Below are positions 55,077 through 64,000 of a stretch of 64,000 nucleotides of DNA, piece after piece. Made by a program: the position numbers and the translations under genes. Below the pieces are notes generated by a model that had not been told where the DNA came from, did no database searches, and saw only the letters and a list, made by a program, of their open reading frames with translations. The number at the start of each line of letters is the position of its first letter. The stretch's first letter is position 1. The stretch spans positions 236,972-300,971 of the forward strand of contig MNCI01004956.1 of assembly GCA_015680685.1 (NCBI GenBank), in the 5' to 3' direction. This DNA is from Gnetum montanum (Eukaryota; Streptophyta; Gnetopsida; Gnetales; Gnetaceae).

Positions 55077-57114
55077 TTAGAATGGAGGATATCCCCAATG
55101 ACTAAACCCTTGAGTATGGCTAGAATTAATAAATGGAAAATTTGGATCCAAGAATTTTGGAAATATTGGGACTCAATCATATCCAAACCATTGGGTGTCT
55201 TTTGATGTGGTGGTTGGACTATACCCACATTGAGGTTCACATACTTGATTAAATTTGATGTAGTGGGGAAAGTTATAAGATGTGGTTAATTGATAAGGAG
55301 TTGATCCACTACAGCACCCGTGACTGTAAATTGGTATGCAAGGATTGATATGTCTCCCCACATGGTTATATTCATTGGGCCACATGGTTGTTGGAGTGTT
55401 GATTGGTGGCCCTAATAAGGTAACAGGAGGCATTGTGTTCGAGGAGACAGATGCATCACAACGTTGAATTGGCACTTGGTTGGAGGATGCAGTGGTTTTG
55501 GAACCATGCTGTCTCTTTCTTTCGTCATGCCTAAAGAAAGGACGCTTTTAACGTTGTGGAGGACCTTCATTGCTATTGATCGTAGCAGCACAAGTAATGT
55601 TTGTGGGTTGATGCTATGCTGAAAAACCTGCTAGTACTATTGGTGGTGATGTAGAAGGAGGTGAAGGATGATAATATTGAGGGTGAGGAGAAGTGCAAGG
55701 AACATGAGGTGGTGATCTTGAGGGAGAGGACATGGGTTGATAATACTTAGAAGAATGATAACAATGTGGTGAGATAGAGGATGTTGACCTGGTTGGGAAA
55801 ACAGGATGCTGAACCTGATAAGCACTTGGGTTTGGATGGTATGAAGGGTGTGACCAGTTTGAGGGTGGCCTTCGCCACAATTGAAATTTTGACCATTGTG
55901 ACTGAACATGATATTTTTGTACGAACTCTGAATGTAACATTCCTCCCCAATGCTCATGTAAATGTGACAAGATCATACATTGACCTTTGGGGTGATCATA
56001 CAGGAAAAGGTTACATTGATACATATGATTAGTAGTTGAGTTCTTTTTCTCTTCAACCCTTCTTTCCGATTGTCTAAGGGTGTTTTGTCCTACTTCTTGG
56101 TTCATCATGGTTCTATCTCTAATAGTGTTGGCATATTCTCCACATTTTTCATGTATCCATTTCATCATCTTATTGATCCTTGCCTCAATTTCATCTAGTG
56201 ATTGTAGTATTGGCAAAGATGATTCCACCTCCTTGAGGTGAGTGGATTTCTCCTCTTCATGATCATGGACCTTTGCTAATTCGAGATTTTGGTCTCGTTG
56301 AGAGATTTCAACATTCTTCCATTTAGCCATTTCTTCTTCTTCTTTTGCTACCCACTTAATAAGCTCTTGGAATTCGTGGGTTTGTAGCTTGTATAGTTGA
56401 CCTTGGGCATACATCTCTAAGGTCTCCCTTGTTTCATTACGGAGCCCATCCATGATGTGATGCATTAGCCTTTCCTCGAAGAATCCATGGCCTAGGTAAT
56501 TGTTTAACAATGCATAATATCTTTCTAAGGCCATGTCCAAGGGTTCACGTTGCACTTGTTTCAATTCTTGGATTTGTTTCCTCAAGGATGACACTCTTGC
56601 ATAGGTTTGATATCTTTCATTGAAGAGTTCTACCATTGTCAGCCAACGTCAAATTGATTTTGGTTGTAAGGACATGTACCATACTTTTGCTTGGCCAACG
56701 AGTATCATTGGAAAAGAGCTTAAGTCTTTGCCACCCATTATCAATATTTTTCCATACACAGGCATCATGGAATACTTGTAAATGATGTTGTAGATCTAAA
56801 TCATAGCATCTTAAAAATTTTGGAAAGTTGTTTAAATCAAGCCTGGGTAGACCACTTTCCTTATGATACCAACGGGATATTCAAACAGCCTCTTGTATCT
56901 GGATTAGGCTCTTAGTGGCGAGTAGGGGTTCATCGTCACTAGGTAGGTTATGGATTTGTGAGTTGGGATGATTTTTTATTCATTTATGTACATAGGAGAC
57001 CCCTGCATCAGATTGAGTACTCCAAACTTTGTCTTCATCATCGTATAGTTTGTTGGTTCTCCATTGAATTGCCTTACTGGTTGTTGCATTATCATAGTCT
57101 TTTGAGAGAGACAT
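55077..57114 (-). pseudogene. gag: gag of element C (nearly full-length)
   Basis: It starts at the ATG at 57114 (MSLSKDYDNATTSKAIQW) and ends at the stop at 55077-55079 after SHWGYPPF; D ends at the same position. The longest uninterrupted piece, 56636-55614 (340 codons), has RYQTYARVSSLRKQIQELKQ, LDMALERYYALLNNYLGHGF, a Glu/Lys-rich coiled-coil-like linker, CNLFLYDHPKGQC (one cysteine of the knuckle changed to Phe) and a Pro/Ser/His/Tyr-rich tail. Only a handful of stops interrupt the whole 2-kb reading, one at about 56980 and three in the tail, so it is the best-preserved gag in the window. Expected role: particle formation and packaging of element RNA. Confidence 0.85.
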
Positions 57115-57227
57115 TGTCGTGAATTTGTGTGACTTAATTGAAATTAAATTCTTTTCTAAGAGATATATCATGAATACTTTGTTACAGTGATCTTGTATAA
57201 TATAACTGATCTAAATAACTAGCATTG

Positions 57228-57246
57228 TCCTTGGCGATGGTGCCAA
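57228..57246 (-). promoter_or_regulatory. Primer-binding site of element C
   Basis: The minus strand reads TTGGCACCATCGCCAAGGA next to the LTR. It is a diverged tRNA-Asp-type site, like those of A, B and D. Confidence 0.7.
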
Positions 57247-58084
57247 TGATGAGTGGCTAGGTACCCCTACACTCAACCATATGAATACAAGCATTCATGC
57301 ACGATCTGGTTAAACTCCATAGATAGACTAGTTGTGGTATCTAGATAGTTGCACATTGATCGCAATTCTCTATCTTCCCACCTAGACTAGTATTTACTTG
57401 ATCACATATGGTTTAGTCCAAAGTGAGGCGAATGATGTGGTCCTAAACTAGTGCTACTCCTAGGGATAATGGAGGATAAGCTTGATTAAACTAATAAGAA
57501 ATAGGAAATGAAGTGCGATGAGCATCCATCCTTAATCATCCGTACACATCTTGGACCTTGTGTACTGCTTCTGGGATTACCAAGCGCATGTTACTTAAGC
57601 ACTCCTAGATACGTTACTAGGATATCAAGTAGTCACACTTAAATGCTCGTGATTAATTCATACTCATTCCACGTTTAATAACAAGGATAGTAAATGAAGG
57701 TAAATAAATATTAATTAATAAAACAATAAATGAAAATAATAATTAAGCAATTAAAACTAAGTGAATGCTACAATGATGAAGTAATCTCGATCTTTATTGC
57801 TGGTCATGTGCATGTCCAAGTACGTCACACTCAAATAAAGGTTCCATACAATTACAATCATCACACTATGGGCATGCACTGGGGAAAGAATTGAAATGAA
57901 CTAAAAAAATGACAAAAAGACCACTTCTACACTTACGTTTTTTTCTCCTGTGTGTCCAAATGTGTATTTATAGGCTTACATAGGAATCATGATATCGTGT
58001 ATCTGATATCGTTATTCAAGTCGCGATATCGCGTACCCGATATCATGGATCCGATATCGGAGCTTGACAAATCATGGTTCATCA
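57247..58084 (-). repeat. 5' LTR of element C
   Basis: 838 bp, TGATGAG to TTCATCA on the plus strand. It has one GATATC unit more than the 3' LTR (58021-58060), which accounts for the 13-bp length difference. The TATA box lies on the minus strand at 57972-57965. GTCGT follows at 58085-58089. Confidence 0.93.
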
Positions 58085-58089
58085 GTCGT

Positions 58090-58949
58090 AAAATGAAGAT
58101 TGCTAAGATGATGTTTGTGGCCTATTTTTAAGTATTCTATTAGCTTGTAGTAGGTAGTTAAGACTTCTTCATCAAGGTAGGTATTTGGATAGTTGTGTAA
58201 ATAAAAAGTGTTCTTTTGAGTCTAATCTACTTTTGGGAACTTATCTAATTAAAATGTATTTTAAAAGTAAATGTTTGTATGATATTGGAAAACATGACTA
58301 AGAAAAGCATTGCATCAAAGAATGTACTAATTTCTAGGTACTATCATGAAGCATTTTTATTGTTTACAATCCTATAAAAGGCTAGCTTGATGCCAAAATT
58401 TGTAAAATTTTCTTGTAGTTGTGTATGTTATATTTAAAGATTTAAGTCTGTGTGTATTATTTTGGTTATGATGAAAATGCATACCTTTTTATGAAAACAA
58501 AACATATGCATGATTTAGAAAATAAAAGACCTTTTTACAAAATATTTAATTTAAATTTGTTTACTCTAAATGATAGAGGACGAACCAAAGATCAAAAATG
58601 AAAATCACATCTCAACGATCAACAAAAAAAATCTTTTAATTTTTATGTTTTGTATGCATTAATTACTATAAAAAAGATAGCAGATGTAGCTGTGAGCACT
58701 ATGAATGAAACTCAAGAACAACCTTAAAAATAAACGAGTATTAAAGAAGGAAACCCAAATTGGGGCACTGCCCAACGTCCACACATGCTTCCTTGTTACA
58801 AGATAGAATGACATAGAATAAGATGAGGCAAAGAGCTCTTAATTAAGGATAGAGAGAGTTCTAGTGGTGACTCCACACAACAAAAAGGAGAAGCTTCCTT
58901 GCAGAGATTACTGATGATGAGTGATACTGGAATGCACAGGTCTTTCCCA
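58090..58949. other. AT-rich intergenic stretch
   Basis: Continues the host sequence after element C. No coding sense or recognisable repeat was found. Confidence 0.5.
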
Positions 58950-59700
58950 TGGCTACAAGAGATGAACCAATTGATGACTATCTAGATTAAACGCTGATGC
59001 TTGAGATGTGAGTTGGAAATGAATGAGGCGAAAGATTTGCAACTTCTCCAACCTGGTGAGCAAACATTTATTAGAATAATCTATCCTTTGAAATATAACA
59101 TTGCATCTTTGCTTCCGAATGTAATATAAAATAGTAGGCCTAATAACTTTCCATAGAAACTTGAGATTAGCAGAAGTAATGATCAAAAAACCAAATATGG
59201 CATCCTCTTGAGATAGCTTGTATGATGGAAACACTATGGAAGCCCACTCCCACACATGCTGAGCAAAGGGACAATGCCAAAACACATGGACAAAGTCATC
59301 TTGTCCACCACAGAGAGGGTAATTAGTATTAGGAATCCCTAGATATTTTAAACGTTTACCAATAGGTAGACCATGATGGAGGATACACTAGAGGAACTGC
59401 TTAATTTTGGAGTGGGTCGGAAGTTTCCAAATATGTTGGAAGAGAGGGATCCAATATGTTACTGACTCTTGTTTGTGCCAATACTTATTTCCGCATTGAA
59501 TGACCTCAAATGGGTTGTGCATAAGATGAAAGGGGACAGATGGACGGTAGGGCAAGAGTTTAACCCCATTAAGCCATTGAATGCCATGAAAAGGGCTTTG
59601 TACTGTAACATTAAGTTGCCAATGATCGTGGAGAAAGGAGTAAATTAGGAAAAAATAATATGAGGCAAGGCAAGGGGACCATTTCAATGTATACATACAG
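58950..59700 (-). pseudogene. LINE (non-LTR) reverse-transcriptase C-terminal remnant
   Basis: The minus strand encodes WIPLFQHIWKLPTHSKIKQFL near 59400 (in parts), then, across a frame change, LPIGKRLKYLGIPN and the zinc-binding domain pattern MFWHCPFAQHVWEWASIVFP (59285-59226), followed by a basic tail. This is the zf-RVT region typical of plant L1-like LINEs: W..K...P.K..F.W, then C..C, then HCPFA..VW. The RT core and endonuclease are not present in the window, as expected for a 5'-truncated LINE. Stops and a frameshift are present. Confidence 0.75.
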
Positions 59701-59830
59701 ATCCAGACAAAAGTTTATTGGAAATTATGAAATATGTACCCACTACACATTTAATGCACTCCTATATGCAATCCTGAATCCAATGTGAAAAGTTCGTCAA
59801 AATTTATTCAAACTCGCCAATCTCCATCAC
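59661..59830. repeat. Decayed second copy of the 47443-47602 sequence
   Basis: AGGCAAGGCAAGG..CCATTTCAATGTATA and the following 140 bp are shared with 47443-47602 in the same orientation. In this copy almost all CpG sites of the other copy are TG or CA. It abuts the LINE remnant on its right side. Confidence 0.75.
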
Positions 59831-60399
59831 GTAGATGTGTTTTCTTTGCAGGTTTTCCTTACATTGTGTGTAGTGCTGCAACAATCCCCTCCATTAATCA
59901 TTATTGGAGTAGATTTGCAATCTAGCCCCCATTGTCCCGAAAACATGCCCAAATCCATAAGAAAGTTAAACATGTCTCGTTTTGGGGTTCTTCTTGCAAC
60001 CTACCTTGGTAACCTATGGTGGGACACTTTTATTCATCCGTTGCAAGTCATATTTGTATTCATGTGACTGATCTAAATTGTGGTGGGACATTTTTGGGTT
60101 TTTATGAAAATTACCTTGATAAGCAATGGTAGAGAAGCTTTGTGGTGGGACATTTACCATAGTAGTTCATATTCACCTAATTGATTTGAATTGAATGCAC
60201 CATATTGAAATTCATATCCAATAACTTGGTGTTATGAGATTTTTTCATGTGTCACTAAAAGTTTACCCAAATTTACATGGGAATATTTACTTTGCACTTC
60301 AAATTTATAAAAAAATTTTGATTATAATTTATATTGCAGATTAAAATCTCTAAATCTTTAATTATCTATCTTTTATAATCCTTTCTAAAACATTAGTAA
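59831..60399. other. Intergenic stretch
   Basis: AT-rich. Contains a short internal repetition of GTGGGACA(C/T)TTT and related words near 60023-60160. No gene supported; the ORF at 59837-60067 has no recognisable motif. Confidence 0.5.
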
Positions 60400-61283
60400 T
60401 ACAGGCTGCATCAATGCATGCCTATCGACACAACCCCATCAAAGTAGCCCTCGTCAATGCATGGTAGATGTAGCCCCATCAACGTATCCTTGTCGACGCA
60501 TGGTAGGATGTGTTGATGCACATATGCCAACACTGATGCAATCATTGCCTATATAAATGCATTCACCCATTGCATTTATGCCACCTTTCAATCATAGAGT
60601 TAGCCAAATTTTTGCAATTTCTTCCCTCCAAAGTTAGAGTATTTTTCCTTTGAGTACCCACAATGTAGATATATGAGATTGTATGGAGTTTTATTTAAGT
60701 GCTCATGTACCTATATACATTTGCATGATCGATAATAAAATTGAGATTTCCTACATCTATTGCAGCACTTACATTATTTTACTGTTTCTGTTTAGCACTT
60801 TACTTTCTATGCACTTTACATTTATGTTCTTCAATAATTAATGAAATTAATCATGAACATGTGGGTACAACTATTTCAAGTATAAAGTTTTAATGTTTGG
60901 TAATCCCAGTAGTAAATATTAGGTACGCCCAGTAATAACCACTTGGTAACTTAGCAGTGTTAATACTAGTTCAAGATGTGTATGGTAAATGAGAACAGAT
61001 TAGTTAGTTAATTCAATTATTACATCCTTATTCAATCGTCTATTTATTAGGAGAAAAATAATAAAATAATTATCAAAATACATATCTTATGTCTTAACCA
61101 CACTTAACCATACATACAGTTAGACACAAATATGGATTAAGAAGACAATGACCTTGCAACTCCACAATTCATTATTTAAAAGTATTGGCCAATTAGAAAA
61201 CTAAGTCCATGGAATTTGACTAGATCGCTAGTGAATGCTTGTGATTCGTATGGTTTGGTGTAGGGGATATCCACCGCTTATCA
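60400..61283 (+). repeat. Probable solo LTR of a related gypsy family
   Basis: It has the same architecture as the other LTRs: TATATAAA near 60550, an AATAAAATTGAG-type motif near 60735, the TTTGGTAATCCCAGTAG and GGTTCAAGATGTGTATGG-like U5 blocks near 60895-60985, and an end CGTATGGTTTGGTGTAGGGG..CTTATCA at 61283. No primer-binding site follows it and no internal region adjoins, so it looks like a solo LTR. Its left border is uncertain: I see no clear TGATAAG start, and the flanking ATCCT match (60378 and 61284) is only suggestive. Confidence 0.55.
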
Positions 61284-63504
61284 ATCCTTAAGAAAAATCC
61301 TCAAATCTCTCCCAAGTAAATTTTTCCTAAGCTTAACTATTATCTCTAAATTTCTTCTAAGTTTTAGCAAATTTGTCAATCAAAATTTAATTTTAATTAC
61401 TTATTCAACATTACAATTGCTATGAAAATGAAATTACAAGCCATTTTTACCAAACCTATATACATGTAATACATAGGAAAGGAGTACTTGTTTAGCACAT
61501 ACATACATACATACATAGATATGTATGTATATATGTATAATTATTTGAAATGCTCTTGATTTTATTTAGAAAATAAAAACTACAATGATCTATTATAAAA
61601 AAATATGGAAAACTAACTTGACAAATTATGCATAACTAGCTTTTAATTGTATTAAAAGTACACTAATCTCTATCAAACTAACATTATAAGTTAGGGAATC
61701 TTTGTCCCTCTCCTATTCCTATCTGCAAATAAATTAAGCAAGCACCAACTTTTCAACAACTCCATGCAATGAGTAAAACTTTTTTTGGTTTAACCTATGT
61801 GTTTTATATGCTTTGTTAAAATGTTCTTAGGTGACACTTATGGATCATTGAACTTAGAAAGGAGGGATAAATAAGTTCCCCAAATTAGAACTTAAATAAA
61901 CAAAACACACACACTGAATTTAATGGGGTTCCCCAACTTGGGTAGTCCACACTCGGAGAGTAGATCGCAAGCACACCTCTAGACTTTGTTGCTCTCAAAA
62001 ATGTTGTTGAAGGGTCCACACCCTATATAGTCTTCAAGCCCCACTCCAGAGTATTGTACTGTAGCACCAATCACTCAACCTTGCAAGGTCTCATCAGGCT
62101 TGGAAATGTGGTTTCAAGGCTTCCACAACCTTTACAATATTGAGCTTTGTACAAGAGCATTGTACCATAGCACTAATAAGTCAATCCTACAAGATCCCAA
62201 CAAGCTCAAGCACATCAACCCCGTAGGGCAATAAGAACAAGAAATACAAGGGATAATTGCAACTTGGTTTGTTGATCCTTGTACAATTAGGTACAACACA
62301 CTTTACAATGTCAAAATGATAAGACAATGAGAGGAAAAAGAGAATTCAATGATTACAAATGATTATACAATGAATACAACAAGGCTTGCACTTTTCCCAA
62401 TGCACATCAAGTCTTCTTATAACTACCATATTTCTAAATCCATCTTGGAACTCGTGCAATGACTAGCCAATGGTCATTAATGATCAAGGGAGATGTCTCT
62501 CTGAATTTGCCTTCAATTTTGGAAAGACGTCTTTGTTTTGTGAGAGATGTCTTTTAGAAGTCTCCATTTTGGAAGATGTCTTTCTAGTATTGGCCTTCAT
62601 TTGGTGAAGACATCTTTCTATGATGAAGATGCCTTTGCTTGGAGAAAGAATTTTGTTGTTTCTTGAAGATGTCTTTAATTGAGATTACTACAATTCTACT
62701 AAGACGTCTGATGTTTCCTAGAGATGACTCTCTTCCACTTTCTTTGTCTTTTAAATTCATCATTCCTTGTCCATAGCCTTGATCTTTCGCATGGTTTGAT
62801 GCTGATAACTTTGCTGATAACACAAATATTTGTTTAAAGATCATGTGGGTGACCTTCTTCTTTGAGCTCTAAATAGTTCATTCCTTATTCTCTTCAACTC
62901 ATCTTGGTTTCCCGTGTATGTAGTTCTACAAGCACAATAATATACAACCATGCAAACAACCTTTGATGCCATTTTACTTAACATTTTGGCACACACCAAA
63001 ACACACTAAAGGGTTTACAATGTTCCCCTTTTTGGTGATGTTCAAAACTTAAGAAAATGGGTTAGTGATCATACAAATATAATCATACTACTCTTCTCCT
63101 TTTTGAATAACAACAAAAAGGATAAAGTGCTCAAACTTGGTTAGAAAAGATATAATAGAACAATAATATCTAAATAATATGTAGAGCCAAGTATCACTCA
63201 TAATCCTAAAAAGATATAGTAAGTATGTATTTATCAGGTCCATGAAGAGGTGCCCCAAATTTGGCAAGAGTAGAACCAAACCTTCTAGGTGAAATTCAAC
63301 CTTGAAGTAAAGCAAAGGCTTTGAAAATTAAGCAACCTATCTCTAAACTATAATTCATTAGTAGTTCAGGATGCTTGGAATGTTCAGATATTCTTCATCT
63401 TTGTAAAACATTAGCAAATGGAAATATCTTTATGGTGAGGTAAATATAGCCATACAACTTCACAATGGAAAATCATTGATGTCATATTCATTAGTTAGGA
63501 AGAA
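61284..63504. other. Intergenic stretch with a degenerate 12-bp motif cluster
   Basis: No gene is supported. An ACAT/ATGT microsatellite lies at about 61497-61540. Between about 62485 and 62720 the motif GAAGATGTCTTT and close variants (AGACGTCTTTG, GAGATGTCTTTT, GAAGACATCTTTC) recur about eight times. The minus-strand ORF at 62584-62844 reads through this cluster and is not supported as a gene. Confidence 0.5.
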
Positions 63505-64000
63505 TGATGGTACATGATATCATGTCATCCCTTGCGATATTGCATACACAATATTGCGATGCGGCATCATATCTATAAATAAGAGGCAGCTCTCCCTTGT
63601 TTTCCATCCTAGGCTTAGACCGTAGTGAAACTTTGGCAGTTTGATCCCTCCAGAGATAGAATATTTTCCATGTGCCTGCAGTAGGAACTCCAAAGTGAAC
63701 GGATCTTTATTCGAGCAAACATTGTACCTGAACACAAGTTTGTGTATGACAATAAAGATGAACTTCTTGAATAAACCTTATAATGCATGGAATAGGCTAA
63801 ATAGGATTTTATTTAATGTTATTTATTTTTTATTCTTTAATTGCTTTATTATTTATTAAATATTTCTCAACCCTTCTCTCTTAGTTAAGTGCCTTAGTAC
63901 GACCACTTCGAGCATGTGCGTTACGCTTGGTGATCCCAGCAACGATTAGCGTTTGGTAACCAAGGTTGCATTGGTTCAGGGTGTGAACGGTAAGTGGGAA
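63505..64000 (+). repeat. Partial gypsy LTR running off the right edge
   Basis: It starts near TGATGGTACATGATATC (63505), with a U3 rich in ATATC/GATAT words and a TATA box TATAAATA at 63574-63581. It continues with GGATCTTTATTCGAGCAAAC (near 63700), an AATAAAGATGAAC motif and the CGATTAGCGTTTGGTAACC U5 block at about 63944, all shared with the element B LTRs. The end lies outside the window. Confidence 0.7.

Larger units (their letters stand above)
49263..58084 (-). mobile_element. Element C: complete family-2 LTR retrotransposon without pol
   Basis: An 8.8-kb minus-strand element bounded by GTCGT at 49258-49262 and 58085-58089. From its 5' end it has an LTR 58084-57247, a primer-binding site 57246-57228, gag 57114-55077, a spacer 55076-53075, ORFX 53074-50193, a polypurine tract 50105-50088 and an LTR 50087-49263. 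No protease, RT, RNase H or integrase motif appears anywhere between the LTRs. It must therefore have been moved by enzymes supplied in trans, or be a pol-deleted descendant. Element E has the same ORFX-LTR end and D the same gag, so this is a family and not one damaged copy. Confidence 0.92.

Overview
The window is nuclear DNA from a land plant, most likely a seed plant with a large, repeat-rich genome. The basis is split genes with canonical GT..AG introns, a plant A-type cytochrome P450, Ty3/gypsy and Ty1/copia elements of plant type, LINE and tRNA-derived SINE remnants, and long AT-rich intergenic DNA. A gymnosperm or another repeat-rich lineage would fit, but the sequence alone does not settle the species. 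No rRNA gene, functional tRNA gene, CRISPR array or bacterial operon was seen.

Layout. 1-12457 is a nest of LTR retrotransposons. An old + strand element (E) holds two later - strand insertions: A (1-2439, continuing off the left edge) and D (3644-7864, flanked by the 5-bp duplication CCCGA). 12937-20481 is a decayed host gene: a basic, Arg/Asp/Tyr/Ser-rich N-terminus, a conserved-looking globular exon, a 5.1-kb intron carrying two SINEs, a long coiled coil and a C-terminal RING finger. It has two in-frame stops and one frameshift. 20482-27157 is AT-rich intergenic DNA with a 153-bp tandem repeat. 27158-28835 is the only clearly intact host gene, a two-exon CYP75-like (flavonoid 3'/3',5'-hydroxylase type) P450. 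30859-45250 is copia pol DNA split by a complete gypsy element B (32648-43028, TSD GAAAG/AAAAG), followed by a second, different copia fragment. 48147-48666 is a P450 pseudogene related to the intact gene. 49263-58084 is a complete - strand LTR element C (TSD GTCGT). 58950-59700 is a LINE remnant, and two more LTR pieces lie at about 60400-61283 and 63505-64000.

The retroelements fall into two related groups. Both have LTR ends TGAT..ATCA, a primer-binding site resembling the tRNA-Asp type, and homologous gag proteins. Family 1 (A, B) includes the pol-bearing member B, with protease, RT, RNase H, integrase and no chromodomain, as in the Athila/Tat lineages. Family 2 (C, D, E) shows no pol. 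Its gag is followed by about 2 kb of spacer and then a long ORF ('ORFX', about 900 codons) ending in a coiled-coil region and a conserved C-terminal block. ORFX is recognisable in both C and E, and its first codons survive in D. My best candidate for something undescribed is this pol-less, gag + ORFX family, presumably moved by enzymes from a family-1-like partner, together with D, whose two outer ends are both U5 ends in inverted orientation.

Caveats. All retroelement ORFs are broken, mostly at Gln, Trp or Arg codons as expected from C-to-T decay. Six single-N characters mark assembly joins, four of them between duplicated flanks, and several perfect short tandem duplications may be assembly artefacts too.
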